A model generated the notes under the pieces. It was not told the DNA's origin, searched no databases, and was given only the letters and a program-made list of their open reading frames with translations. A stretch of DNA of 64,000 bases. It comes from Gammaproteobacteria bacterium. GTDB lineage: Bacteria > Pseudomonadota > Gammaproteobacteria > Poriferisulfidales > GCA-002705445. The stretch is from contig JAQWPG010000008.1 of the NCBI GenBank assembly GCA_029268385.1, positions 1 to 64,000 on the forward strand, written 5' to 3'. Both the position numbers and the translations under genes were made by a program. How positions within the stretch are numbered: position 1 is the first letter of the stretch; every line of letters begins with the position of its first letter. This document shows positions 47,985 through 56,763 of this stretch, one piece after another.

Positions 47985-48215
47985 TTATTTAATTTTTTTT
48001 ACTACAATATGTAAAACTTCTTCTTCTGTAAAGCTATCTACAATCTCGTGACCAACTTTATTCACCCATTCTGGTATATCGGCTGCAGACCCTTCGTCTG
48101 TAGATAATAATTCCAATTCATCGCCAACTTCTGCCATTTTCATGTTTGAGATTAATTCCATCAACGGTCCAGGGCAAAATGTATTTTTTGCATCAACTAA
48201 TATTCTATCTGACAT
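47985..48215 (-). CDS. TusA-family sulfur carrier protein, second copy
   Basis: A 76-aa TusA-fold protein with the active-site motif NTFCPGPLMELISNMK. The CPGP form differs from the CPLP of the copy at 11195 and is common in TusA-like proteins linked to DsrE or SQR genes. It is probably a sulfane-sulfur carrier in sulfur oxidation rather than tRNA thiolation. It lies between the DsrE-like and SQR-like genes, 23 bp and 18 bp away. Confidence 0.85.
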   Translation of the reverse strand: MSDRILVDAKNTFCPGPLMELISNMKMAEVGDELELLSTDEGSAADIPEWVNKVGHEIVDSFTEEEVLHIVVKKIK

Positions 48216-48233
48216 AAATAATTCCTTAAATTT

Positions 48234-48623
48234 TTAAAAAGACCAAACTTGTCCTTGATTAACATCACTGAGAAATTTTGTAAGACCCATAGGCTCACCT
48301 ACATAATCAAATAAATTTTCAGACTTAATTTCCAACATATCCATTGCCATTGAACAAGGGTATATTTTAGCATCACCAAGTTCTGCTGCTTGCTCAAATA
48401 ATTCTAGAAATGGAGGCACTTTTTTTTCCAACATTGTTTTGCCCATCTCACCTTCAACTGGAGCTTTATGATCATTTCCTTTAACAAAGTATTTTAGTGC
48501 ATTCATAGATAGAAATACACTTACATCATTTCCGCTTACGGCTCCTACAGAAGCTACCATAGCTGCCATTTGAAGTTGCTCCATATTTTCAGTTGTTAAC
48601 ATAACATTTATTTTCTCAGACAT
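48234..48623 (-). CDS. DsrE/DsrF-like sulfur-transfer protein
   Basis: A 129-aa DsrE-fold protein: [42 protein letters not shown] at the N-terminus and [15 protein letters not shown] near the end. The cysteine in the latter (C93) corresponds to the persulfide-carrying cysteine of the family. First gene of the dsrE-tusA-sqr-DUF1641 operon. DsrE proteins pass sulfane sulfur to TusA-type carriers in sulfur oxidisers. Confidence 0.85.
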   Translation of the reverse strand: MSEKINVMLTTENMEQLQMAAMVASVGAVSGNDVSVFLSMNALKYFVKGNDHKAPVEGEMGKTMLEKKVPPFLELFEQAAELGDAKIYPCSMAMDMLEIKSENLFDYVGEPMGLTKFLSDVNQGQVWSF

Positions 48624-48833
48624 TTTACTTCCTTATAATAAAATTATTAACCTATGCATTATTTTATACATTTCTCATATACAAATAATAACCCTAATTT
48701 CCATTCAATTTAACAAATTTTTACAGATATATAAACATATACTATAGATGTGCATTAAATCACTAAAATAATTATTAATTAAAATCTATAAACTATTGAT
48801 ATCAAATGATATTAATTTAAAAAATAAAAATAT

Positions 48834-48920
48834 TGGTGCCCAGGGCCGGAGTCGAACCGGCACGGTATTTCTACCGAGGGATTTTAAGTCCCTTGCGTCT
48901 ACCAATTTCGCCACCTGGGC
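48834..48920 (-). tRNA. tRNA-Leu (anticodon TAA)
   Basis: An 87-nt class II tRNA with long variable arm and encoded CCA. The acceptor is GCCCAGG/CCTGGGC, the anticodon loop CTTAAAA gives TAA, and the T-arm has GGTTCGACTCC. Structure and anticodon equal E. coli leuZ, which there follows tRNA-Gly and tRNA-Cys. Here it lies about 3.1 kb further, with other genes in between. Confidence 0.96.
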
Positions 48921-49013
48921 AGACAAGCCGTCATTATAAACATTTTCACAAAGTAGTATATAAATAATGATCACTGAATTAACACATATATAAATAATGC
49001 TATTTTAATTTTT

Positions 49014-49032
49014 GAGAATGATTATCATTTTT
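49014..49032. promoter_or_regulatory. Fur-box-like palindrome upstream of the alpha/beta-barrel gene
   Basis: The 19-mer GAGAATGATTATCATTTTT has 15 of 19 bases of the Fur consensus GATAATGATAATCATTATC, including the perfect core AATGAT-T-ATCATT. A TATAAT at 49042-49047 follows with the right spacing for the palindrome to cover the -35 region, as in a repressed iron-responsive promoter. No other Fur site of that quality was seen in the window. Confidence 0.5.
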
Positions 49033-49139
49033 ATGTAAGAATATAATTATATACCAATTAATGGATATATAATAAATCAAGAACATCATTATGATGAATA
49101 GTAAGAGTGGTTAATATAACGTAAATGGAGTGACAATAT

Positions 49140-49541
49140 ATGTTTGATAAAATAAGTATACCTTACGAATCTGTGATGTTATTTAACATTGTAAAGCTGA
49201 AAAAAAATGTGACCATAGAAGACGTGGAAGGTCTTATAGGTGAAATGTGCTTTGTGGTAAAAAATAATTATCCTGGATTTAGAGCTGGGCAAGTATTTAA
49301 ATATTCAGGCTTTATAAGTAAAGAAGGAAGTGTCGGGGATTATGGGAAAGAAGGAAATCATATAGCAATTGTAACGTATTGGGACTCATTCGAAGAGCAT
49401 GAAAAGAGTCATTCACACGAGACTTTTAAAAAATTATTTAGCAATCTTGTTGAATTTTGTGATGATGCAAAAGAATTAGGATACGAATTACTTTGGCAAG
49501 GTGAGCAAGAACCTGAAAATATTTACAAAGCAACAATTTAA
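49140..49541 (+). CDS. small dimeric alpha/beta-barrel (ABM-like) protein
   Basis: A 133-aa protein without signal peptide. Its plan matches antibiotic-biosynthesis-monooxygenase/IsdG-like barrels: an N-terminal strand (ESVMLFNIVKLKKN), a helix (EDVEGLIGEMCFVVKNN), a PGF turn, a strand with IAIVTYWDSFEEHEKSHSHETFKKLF, and a last strand with YELLWQGEQ. Heme-degrading relatives carry a Trp/His in the same region. Together with the Fur-like site it may be an iron- or heme-related enzyme, but the catalytic residues cannot be assigned, so the function is open. Confidence 0.6.
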   Translation: MFDKISIPYESVMLFNIVKLKKNVTIEDVEGLIGEMCFVVKNNYPGFRAGQVFKYSGFISKEGSVGDYGKEGNHIAIVTYWDSFEEHEKSHSHETFKKLFSNLVEFCDDAKELGYELLWQGEQEPENIYKATI

Positions 49542-49548
49542 GAGTCAC

Positions 49549-49586
49549 ATATGCCGAGATCTTAAACTAATAATTTCTCGGTATAT
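49549..49586. terminator. stem-loop between convergent genes
   Basis: ATATGCCGAGA and TCTCGGTATAT form an 11-bp stem with one G-T pair and a 16-nt loop, in the 59 bp between two convergent genes. It may be a bidirectional terminator, although the tail is AT-mixed rather than a T-run. Confidence 0.4.
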
Positions 49587-49600
49587 TAATAAAAATAAAT

Positions 49601-51382
49601 TTATTTTTTAATAGATTTTTGAAGATTCCACATTTGTGAATACGTGCCTTTAAGGCTTAATAAATAATCATGATTACCACTTTCAATTATTTGGCCTTCA
49701 TTTAAAACATAAATATTATCTGCATCTTTAATAGTAGAAAGCCTATGCGCAATAATTAAAGAAGTTATGTTTTTAGAAACTTCTTTCATAGATTGTAAAA
49801 TTTTATTTTCAGAATTCGAATCTAAACTTGAAGTAGCTTCATCAAATATAATAATTTTAGGGCTTTTTAATACCGCTCTGGCAATTGCTACCCTTTGTTT
49901 TTCTCCCCCAGATAATTTAAGCCCCCTCTCTCCAACAATAGTATTATATTTATCTGGTAAACTATTGATAAAATCATGAATATTTGCCATTTTTGCAGCC
50001 TTTACAACATCATCTTTGCTAGCGCTATTTTTAGCGTATTTAATGTTAAAATAAATACTCTCATTGAATAGGACTGTATCCTGCGGAACAACAGCTATGT
50101 TCTTTCGCAAACTACTTTGTGTGCAGTTATTAATATTTTGATCATCGATTAATATTCTGCCCTGACTGGAATCATAAAATCTAAACAATAATCTACCTAG
50201 AGTTGACTTGCCTGCACCAGAAGGTCCAACTATAGCAATTTTTTTACCTGACGGTACGTTAAGAGAAACATTTTTTAAAATTTTTCTATTTTCATTATAA
50301 GAAAAAGAAACATTATCAAATTTTATATTTCCAAAAGTTACTTTGAGATCTTTAGAATTTTTTTTATCAGTAATCTCAATATCTTTTTCAAGCAATTTTA
50401 CCAACATATCCATATCTGCTAAAGCATAAATAATTTGCCTATAAACTATTCCTAGTGTATTTAAAGGAACAAAAAGTTGAAGCATTAGAGCATTTATAAG
50501 AACTAAATCACCGAGTGTAATTGCTCCAGTAATTACTCCCATAGAAGCCTCAATCATTATCAGTGTAACACCAATGGTGATAATGAAAGCTTGCCCAAAG
50601 TTTAGCAAAGACATTGTTGTCATACTTTGCATGGCAGAATTTTCCCATTTAAAGAGAATATTACTGAATCTTTTAATTTCAAATTTTTCATTGTTGAAAT
50701 ATTTTACAGTTTCATAATTAAGTAAACTATCAACAGCAATTGAATTTGCTTCAGAATCAAATTTGTTCATATCATGTCTAAAACTCATTCTCCAATTTGT
50801 AACCTTCAGCGTAAATAATATATATACTATGATTGTAGAAAATGTAATTAAAGCAAAATTAATATCGTAGGTTAAAATTAAAATAAAACCAACTAGCAAA
50901 ACTTCTATAATTGTCGGCAATATTATAAATATCATATAATTTATTAATGACGATAAGCTTTGGGTCCCTCTTTCCAGATCCCTGATAATCGATCCCGTTT
51001 GTCTTTCTAAATGAAAGCGCAAAGACATTTTATGAAGATGTGTTAAAACTTTTACAGATATTTCGTAAACTGCATGGTATCTAATCTTGGCAAATAATAC
51101 ATCCCTAAGCTCATTAAAAAAAGCTGTAGTAAGTCTAAGCAAACCATATGCTATTAGTAAACCTAAAGGCAATATCATTAGTGTATTATTGCTGTTTAAT
51201 GAATCAACAATATCTTTTAATAAAATTGGTACCCCTACAGTAGCTAATTTGGCAATAATTAAAAAAATTAAAGCAAAGATCACTCTAGATTTAAAATTCC
51301 AAATGTATGGAAACATTTTTTCAATATTTTTAAAATTTACTTTACTTCTTTTTGGATTTTCGGTTCTTGGTATAAACGGCAT
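49601..51382 (-). CDS. ABC exporter, Atm1/HMT1-type
   Basis: A 593-aa half-transporter. Six transmembrane helices lie in the first 320 residues, including LHKMSLRFHLERQTGSIIRDLERGTQS, which is typical of Atm1-like exporters. The ATPase has Walker A GPSGAGKST, signature LSGGEKQRV and Walker B IIIFDEATSSLD. Homologues (Atm1, NaAtm1) export glutathione-sulfur or metal-glutathione species linked to Fe-S assembly and metal resistance. It lies near the sulfur genes, but a specific role is not shown. Confidence 0.88.
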   Translation of the reverse strand: MPFIPRTENPKRSKVNFKNIEKMFPYIWNFKSRVIFALIFLIIAKLATVGVPILLKDIVDSLNSNNTLMILPLGLLIAYGLLRLTTAFFNELRDVLFAKIRYHAVYEISVKVLTHLHKMSLRFHLERQTGSIIRDLERGTQSLSSLINYMIFIILPTIIEVLLVGFILILTYDINFALITFSTIIVYILFTLKVTNWRMSFRHDMNKFDSEANSIAVDSLLNYETVKYFNNEKFEIKRFSNILFKWENSAMQSMTTMSLLNFGQAFIITIGVTLIMIEASMGVITGAITLGDLVLINALMLQLFVPLNTLGIVYRQIIYALADMDMLVKLLEKDIEITDKKNSKDLKVTFGNIKFDNVSFSYNENRKILKNVSLNVPSGKKIAIVGPSGAGKSTLGRLLFRFYDSSQGRILIDDQNINNCTQSSLRKNIAVVPQDTVLFNESIYFNIKYAKNSASKDDVVKAAKMANIHDFINSLPDKYNTIVGERGLKLSGGEKQRVAIARAVLKSPKIIIFDEATSSLDSNSENKILQSMKEVSKNITSLIIAHRLSTIKDADNIYVLNEGQIIESGNHDYLLSLKGTYSQMWNLQKSIKK

Positions 51383-51444
51383 GTTGTTCTAATCGTCAGA
51401 TTGTTTAAAATACTGAACTTTATGATTAAGTAAGGTATCTAACT

Positions 51445-51963
51445 TTACTTCTTAAAATTATTGTGAGCTTCTATAACTAATTTTTTAGTTTCTGAAGCAT
51501 CATACCACTTATCTATATCAACAAATTTTTTTTCTAAATCCTTGTAGATTCTAAAAAAATGTTCTATTTCTAATAATACATGTTTGCGTATATCGCTTAA
51601 GTTACGTCTTTCATTGAATCTTGGATCATTAACAGGAACCGCAAGTATCTTTTCGTCTTGACCTTTGTCATCAGTCATTTTTAAATACCCTACAGGTCTA
51701 ACACTCAAAACTGATCCAGTTATCATTGGTTCACCTGTTAAAACTACTACATCCAATGGATCTCCATCCCCGCCTAGTGTTTGAGGGATAAAACCATAGC
51801 ATCCTGGGTAATGAACGGAACTAAATAAAACTCTATCAAGTTCAAAAATATCTTCTTTGGCATTATATTCATATTTATTGTTGCTGCCTGTGGGAACCTC
51901 AATAATAACGTTAAATTCTTCAGGAGATTTGTCTCCAATTGGATAATTATATAAGTTTCTCAT
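51445..51963 (-). CDS. ppa: inorganic pyrophosphatase
   Basis: A 172-aa family I soluble pyrophosphatase. The metal-binding core is at GDGDPLDVVVLTGEP, with KYEYNAKEDIFELDRVL near the N-terminus and KILAVPVNDPRF further on. I choose ATG 51963, with AAGGAAC 7-8 bases upstream; the TTG two codons earlier is less likely. It keeps PPi-producing biosynthetic reactions moving forward. Confidence 0.96.
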   Translation of the reverse strand: MRNLYNYPIGDKSPEEFNVIIEVPTGSNNKYEYNAKEDIFELDRVLFSSVHYPGCYGFIPQTLGGDGDPLDVVVLTGEPMITGSVLSVRPVGYLKMTDDKGQDEKILAVPVNDPRFNERRNLSDIRKHVLLEIEHFFRIYKDLEKKFVDIDKWYDASETKKLVIEAHNNFKK

Positions 51964-51991
51964 AATCAAAGTTCCTTTTACTTAATTTTAA

Positions 51992-52065
51992 TGGAGGCTG
52001 AGGTCGGAATTGAACCGGCGTAAACGGTTTTGCAGACCGCAGCATAACCACTCTGCCACTCAGCC
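51992..52065 (-). tRNA. tRNA-Cys (anticodon GCA)
   Basis: A 74-nt cloverleaf including CCA. The acceptor is GGCTGAG/CTCAGCC with T73, the U73 discriminator of tRNA-Cys. The anticodon loop CTGCAAA gives GCA and the T-arm is CCGGTTCAATTCC. It follows tRNA-Gly, the gammaproteobacterial glyW-cysT order. Confidence 0.97.
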
Positions 52066-52075
52066 ACTATCAAAA

Positions 52076-52151
52076 TGGAGCGGGAAACGAGGCTCGAACT
52101 CGCTACCTCGACCTTGGCAAGGTCGCGCTCTACCAGATGAGCTATTCCCGC
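52076..52151 (-). tRNA. tRNA-Gly (anticodon GCC)
   Basis: A 76-nt cloverleaf with encoded CCA. The acceptor is GCGGGAA/TTCCCGC, the D-arm GCTC...GAGC and the T-loop GTTCGAGCC. The anticodon is GCC. It follows pgsA, 9 bp away, as in E. coli (pgsA-glyW). Confidence 0.97.
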
Positions 52152-52160
52152 ACATATATT

Positions 52161-52700
52161 CTATGACCTTATAACCTTTCCTAGATATATTATCATAGAA
52201 ATTAACGATAGAAAGGCTGCTACATATATTCCAAACAAACCAATCATATATGTGCTAATTGTAAAGATACTTCCATTAAAAAGCAAAAAACCTATTGATA
52301 ACATTTGAAAAAAAGTTTTAAGTTTGCCAAAAATATTTACTTCTAATGTATTTTGAAAATCTCTTCTTGCCACCCATTCACGTAACGCAGATATTAACAC
52401 CTCTCTAAGAATAATAATACATATAGGTGTAAAAATTATAATATTGTTTTGGTCATATAAAACCAAAAGCAAAGATGTGATAACAAGTAATTTATCAGCA
52501 ACTGGATCTAAAAATTTACCTAAATCAGAAATCTGATCATATTTTCTTGCAATGTAACCATCTAAGTAGTCAGTAATAGAGGCAATAAAAAAAATCAAAA
52601 CTAAAAAGTATCTCGGGTCTTCTTTATATAAAAAAAACACTAAAATCATAATTGGTGTTAAAAAAATTCTAAATAAAGTAATTAAATTTGCGTATGTCAT
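52161..52700 (-). CDS. pgsA: CDP-diacylglycerol--glycerol-3-phosphate 3-phosphatidyltransferase
   Basis: A 179-aa inner-membrane enzyme making phosphatidylglycerol phosphate. The CDP-alcohol transferase motif DYLDGYIARKYDQISDLGKFLDPVADK lies at about residues 42-68, with several hydrophobic helices around it. Together with pssA it covers both main phospholipid branches. Typical partner of uvrC and the Gly/Cys tRNAs. Confidence 0.95.
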   Translation of the reverse strand: MTYANLITLFRIFLTPIMILVFFLYKEDPRYFLVLIFFIASITDYLDGYIARKYDQISDLGKFLDPVADKLLVITSLLLVLYDQNNIIIFTPICIIILREVLISALREWVARRDFQNTLEVNIFGKLKTFFQMLSIGFLLFNGSIFTISTYMIGLFGIYVAAFLSLISMIIYLGKVIRS

Positions 52701-52705
52701 AATTT

Positions 52706-54523
52706 TTAATTGCTATGAAATCTAAAGTAGATTGCTTCAGCTAGAGTTTTATTTATACCTGGTATTTTTTTTATTTCATCTTCTCCAGCTTTTACTAAAC
52801 CTTGAAGTCCTCCAAAGTGTTTTAACAAAATTTGTTTTCTTTTTGGTCCTAACCCAGGAATTTCTTCTAAAGGGGATTTAAATTTGCTTTTATCTCTTCT
52901 TTTTCTATGGCCAGTAATTGCAAATCTATGTGCTTCATCTCTAATTTGTTGAATCAAATGTAAAGCTAATGAGTTTTTTTCAAGTTTTATTTTTTTTGTT
53001 CCAGAATCAATGATTATAGTTTCCTCTCCAGCCTTCCTAGCTCTTCCTTTCGAAACACCGATTATTTGCACTGTAGTTATCTGCAAGTCTTCCATTACTT
53101 TTAATGCAATATTTACTTGGCCTAACCCACCATCAATAAAACATATGTCCGGTAATGATAAGTTGCTTTTTTGTAAGCGCGAAAAATGTCTTAACAATGC
53201 TTCTCTCATAGCAGCATAATCATCACCGTCACTTGTTTCCTTAATGTTAAATCTTCTATAATCTTTTTTTTGTGGGCCTTCTATTGAGAATGAAACGCAT
53301 GATGCAACCGTTTCTTCCCCAAAAGTATGACTAACATCAAAGCATTCAAGTTTTTTAGGGACTTCATCAAAGTTTAGCAAATCTTGTAAAGCCTGAAACC
53401 TATTAAACATATTTTTTTTACTAAGTATTTTTGTATTTATTGAAGCAAGAGTATTTTTTTCTGCTAATTCAATCCATTTCTGCCTTATACCTCGAACACT
53501 ATTTGTAATTAAAACTTTCGAGTTTTTTTTCTTAGAAAGAATAAACTCCAACAATTTTTTATCTTTAGTGGTCTTATTGATGATTATTTCTTTAGGGATG
53601 TGCTTTGTCATATAATACTGACCTATAAATATACTTAGAAGTGCACTTTCATTAATTGTTTCATCTATTTCAGGAAAAAAAGTTTCGCTGCCAAAATTCA
53701 CACCATTACGGATATTAAAAACCTGCACACATGCAGTTTCAGAAATTATAAAAATTGATATGATATCCAGATCACCTTTCTTAGAACTTACTATACTCTG
53801 CTCGCATGTATGCCTCAACGACTCAATTTGATCTCTAAAATTTGCAGCAGCTTCATATTTTTGTTTACCTGAAGATTCTTCCATTTTTAATATCAAAGTG
53901 TCTATAACCTCATTATTTTTTCCATCTAAAAACTTCATGGACATATTAATATCGGACAAGTAATCAACTTCATTAATCATCCCTACGCATGGCGCGGAAC
54001 ATCTCTCTATTTGGTATTGTAAACAAGGTCTAGATCTATTGTTAAAAAAAGAATCACTGCATTGCCTAACTTTAAAAAGTTTTTGCAAAGTATTGAGCGC
54101 ATCTCTTACTGAGTAAACATTTGAATAAGGTCCAAAAAATTTTCCAATTTTTTTTCTTTTACCTCTATAAAAGCTTAGCCTTGGAAATTTATGATCAGTA
54201 TCAACGTATATATATGGATATGATTTATCATCTCTTAACAAAATATTAAATTTTGGTCTGAATTTTTTTATCTGAATATTTTCTAATAGTAAGGCGTCTG
54301 CTTCAGATTTTGTTATTGTAATATCTACTTTATTGATTAAGCTTATCATTCTTTTAATTCTTGTAGAGTGATTGCTAGCTCGAAAATAAGATGAAACTCT
54401 TTTTTTTAGATTTTTAGCTTTTCCAACGTATATAACTTTGTTATCAGAATCATGCATTCTGTAAACACCAGGATTAGATGTCATATTTTTTAGACTATGC
54501 TTAATATCTTTTATGTCTATCAA
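52706..54523 (-). CDS. uvrC: excinuclease ABC subunit C
   Basis: A 605-aa nucleotide-excision-repair nuclease. The N-terminal GIY-YIG domain contains NPGVYRMHDSDNKVIYVGKAKNLKKRVSSYF. The UVR motif lies at about residue 200 (YEAAANFRDQIESL). The RNase H-like catalytic domain has DVSHTFGEETVASCVSF and FIDGGLGQ. The C-terminal helix-hairpin-helix contains IPGLGPKRKQILLKHFGG. Length is normal (610 aa in E. coli). Confidence 0.97.
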   Translation of the reverse strand: MIDIKDIKHSLKNMTSNPGVYRMHDSDNKVIYVGKAKNLKKRVSSYFRASNHSTRIKRMISLINKVDITITKSEADALLLENIQIKKFRPKFNILLRDDKSYPYIYVDTDHKFPRLSFYRGKRKKIGKFFGPYSNVYSVRDALNTLQKLFKVRQCSDSFFNNRSRPCLQYQIERCSAPCVGMINEVDYLSDINMSMKFLDGKNNEVIDTLILKMEESSGKQKYEAAANFRDQIESLRHTCEQSIVSSKKGDLDIISIFIISETACVQVFNIRNGVNFGSETFFPEIDETINESALLSIFIGQYYMTKHIPKEIIINKTTKDKKLLEFILSKKKNSKVLITNSVRGIRQKWIELAEKNTLASINTKILSKKNMFNRFQALQDLLNFDEVPKKLECFDVSHTFGEETVASCVSFSIEGPQKKDYRRFNIKETSDGDDYAAMREALLRHFSRLQKSNLSLPDICFIDGGLGQVNIALKVMEDLQITTVQIIGVSKGRARKAGEETIIIDSGTKKIKLEKNSLALHLIQQIRDEAHRFAITGHRKRRDKSKFKSPLEEIPGLGPKRKQILLKHFGGLQGLVKAGEDEIKKIPGINKTLAEAIYFRFHSN

Positions 54524-54525
54524 TT

Positions 54526-55449
54526 TTAATACCTAAGTAATACTGATCCCCATGTAAAACCACTTCCAAATGCCTCTAATAATATTACTTGATCATTCTT
54601 AATTCTTCCATCTTTAACTGCCTCATTAAGAGCTAAAGGGATAGATGCCGCTGATGTATTAGCATGGTTATCTACCGTCACAACAACCTGCTCTAAAGGT
54701 AAGGATAATTTTTTTGCTGCTGCCTTTATTATTCTTAAATTAGCTTGATGAGGAACTAGCCAATCTATATCTGATTTATCCATATTATTTTTTTCCAGAG
54801 TTTCATCAACAAGTTTACTTAATGTATTTACTGCTACCTTAAAGACTTCGTTACCTTTCATTCTGATTTGTTCGTTCTTAACATCTAATAAATCATTATA
54901 TTGTCCGTCAGCATGAATATGTGACGAGATTATTCCCTCTTGTGACGAAGCAGATAAAACTACAGCTCCTGCGCCATCTCCAAATAAAACGCATGTTGAT
55001 CTATCACTCCAATCTAATAAGTTTGAGTATTTTTCAGCTCCGACTATTAAAACATTTTTGCATGTTCCGGTTTTAATATAATTGTCAGCTATACTCATTG
55101 CATAAATAAATCCTGTGCAAGCAGCTTGAACATCAAATGCTGGAGCTTTTATTTTTAGGTTATTTTGTAATATACAAGCTGTGCTCGGGAAAACCATATC
55201 CGGAGTTGTAGTAGCAACAACAATTAGATCTATATCTTCATTGCTAATATTTGCGCTTTTTATGGCATCTTTAGATGCTTTTGTGGCCATTGAAGATGTT
55301 GTTTCACCTGGCTCAGCAATATGTCTCTGCTTTATGCCTGTTCTTTCAATTATCCAATCATCGGTTGTATCGACCACTGTCTCAAGATCTTTATTTGTAA
55401 GAACTTTTGTTGGCAAATAACCGCCAGTCCCAATGATTTTAGAATTCAT
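54526..55449 (-). CDS. fabH: 3-oxoacyl-ACP synthase III
   Basis: A 307-aa condensing enzyme that starts fatty-acid synthesis from acetyl-CoA and malonyl-ACP. Catalytic Cys is in [13 protein letters not shown], His in PHQANLRI and Asn in [16 protein letters not shown] choose ATG 55449, which overlaps no functional part of plsX except its 3' end and follows AGGTTG; a TTG three codons earlier exists. The normal plsX-fabH order is kept; fabD and fabG are not in the window. Confidence 0.95.
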   Translation of the reverse strand: MNSKIIGTGGYLPTKVLTNKDLETVVDTTDDWIIERTGIKQRHIAEPGETTSSMATKASKDAIKSANISNEDIDLIVVATTTPDMVFPSTACILQNNLKIKAPAFDVQAACTGFIYAMSIADNYIKTGTCKNVLIVGAEKYSNLLDWSDRSTCVLFGDGAGAVVLSASSQEGIISSHIHADGQYNDLLDVKNEQIRMKGNEVFKVAVNTLSKLVDETLEKNNMDKSDIDWLVPHQANLRIIKAAAKKLSLPLEQVVVTVDNHANTSAASIPLALNEAVKDGRIKNDQVILLEAFGSGFTWGSVLLRY

Positions 55450-55454
55450 ACTTT

Positions 55455-56468
55455 TCAACCTAATGTATCTTTTAATTTTTTGTCAATGTATTTTGGCACA
55501 TCTTTTTTAACTTCTTTTAAAGCAATATTCAAAGAATTATTGAAAGCAAAAGAATCTGCCCCACCATGGCTTTTTATTATTATACCCTTTAACCCTAAAA
55601 GACTTGCTCCATTATATCGTCTAGGATCAACAATTTTTTTAAATGAGTTTAAAACTTTTATAGATGAAATACCTGCAATTTTTGTAAACACATTCTTTTT
55701 AAACTCTTCTTTTAAGGTGGAAGATATAAATTTTGCAATTCCTTCGCTAGTCTTTAAAGCAATATTTCCTACAAAACCATCGCAAACGATCACATCAATA
55801 TTCCCACAAAATATATCATCTCCTTCCACAAAGCCTACGTAATTCAATTTACTATTTTTTAGTAAATCATTAGCTTCTTTTACTTGTGAATTTCCTTTTA
55901 TTATCTCTGCTCCAACATTTAGCAGTCCAACTGTTGGATTTTCTTTTTCATCCAACACCATTGAAAGAACAGATCCCATTACGGCAAACTGATACAAATG
56001 TTCGGCCTTGCAATCGATATTTGCACCAAGATCTAAAACGTGAGTATGGCCACTTAATGATGGAAGCATACTCTCAATAGCAGGCCTATCGATTCCATCA
56101 AGAGTTCCTAAAATAAATCTTGATATAGCCATTAACGCACCAGTATTACCAGCACTCACACAAGCTTGAGTTTTCTTATCTTTTACAGATTGTATCGCCA
56201 TGCTCATAGATGATTTTTTTTTGTGGCGAAGAGCATGTGATGGAGAATCATCACTATTCACTTGTTCATCTGAGTGAATTATTTTAATTCTCTTGATATT
56301 ATCTTGATCAAAGATTTTAAGATACTTTGATAATATTTTTTCATTTCCGTAAATTTCTAAATTTACGTCATCGTTTTCCAAAATAAAATCTTTTATAGAA
56401 GGCATAATAATCTCAGGGCCCCCATCGCCTCCCATTGCATCAACAGCGATTCTAGTTTCTTTGATCAT
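55455..56468 (-). CDS. plsX: phosphate acyltransferase PlsX
   Basis: A 337-aa enzyme converting acyl-ACP to acyl-phosphate for phospholipid synthesis. The motifs [18 protein letters not shown] at the N-terminus and [12 protein letters not shown] in the centre, with [16 protein letters not shown] further on, are diagnostic. It follows rpmF by 23 bp. Confidence 0.96.
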   Translation of the reverse strand: MIKETRIAVDAMGGDGGPEIIMPSIKDFILENDDVNLEIYGNEKILSKYLKIFDQDNIKRIKIIHSDEQVNSDDSPSHALRHKKKSSMSMAIQSVKDKKTQACVSAGNTGALMAISRFILGTLDGIDRPAIESMLPSLSGHTHVLDLGANIDCKAEHLYQFAVMGSVLSMVLDEKENPTVGLLNVGAEIIKGNSQVKEANDLLKNSKLNYVGFVEGDDIFCGNIDVIVCDGFVGNIALKTSEGIAKFISSTLKEEFKKNVFTKIAGISSIKVLNSFKKIVDPRRYNGASLLGLKGIIIKSHGGADSFAFNNSLNIALKEVKKDVPKYIDKKLKDTLG

Positions 56469-56491
56469 ATTTTAAAATAATAACTTAAGAA

Positions 56492-56695
56492 TTAACTATC
56501 TTCGTCGTTAGAACTATCATCAGATTTAGGTATAATCACCTGGTTACCTTTGTAGAAACCGTTTTTTGAAACATGATGTCTCATATGAGTTTCTCCAGAA
56601 GTTGGATCTTGAGAGAGTTTAGGTAGGTCAAGATGGTCGTGAGATCTTCTCATTCCCCTTTTTGAACTAGTTTTCTTGCTTTTTTGAACAGCCAT
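56492..56695 (-). CDS. rpmF: 50S ribosomal protein bL32
   Basis: A 67-aa protein. The N-terminus [21 protein letters not shown] is typical of L32, as is the [22 protein letters not shown] segment. The final acidic tail ([10 protein letters not shown]) is a longer extension than usual. It normally follows yceD, but no yceD occurs in the 68-bp gap before maf. Confidence 0.95.
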   Translation of the reverse strand: MAVQKSKKTSSKRGMRRSHDHLDLPKLSQDPTSGETHMRHHVSKNGFYKGNQVIIPKSDDSSNDEDS

Positions 56696-56763
56696 AATAA
56701 GGTCCTTTGATTAAATTTACCTTTGTTTTTTTATAAATTTCGAAGATTATACAGGAAAAATGC

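Noticed and set aside
48624-48833. AT-rich gap between the dsrE-like gene and tRNA-Leu
   Set aside because: No reading frame with a ribosome site and no convincing promoter pair; a short ATATCA-AA-TGATAT palindrome at 48799-48812 is near chance in such DNA.
51428-51450. Imperfect hairpin at the ppa stop codon
   Set aside because: The stem overlaps the stop codon and no T-run follows, so a terminator call is not supported.
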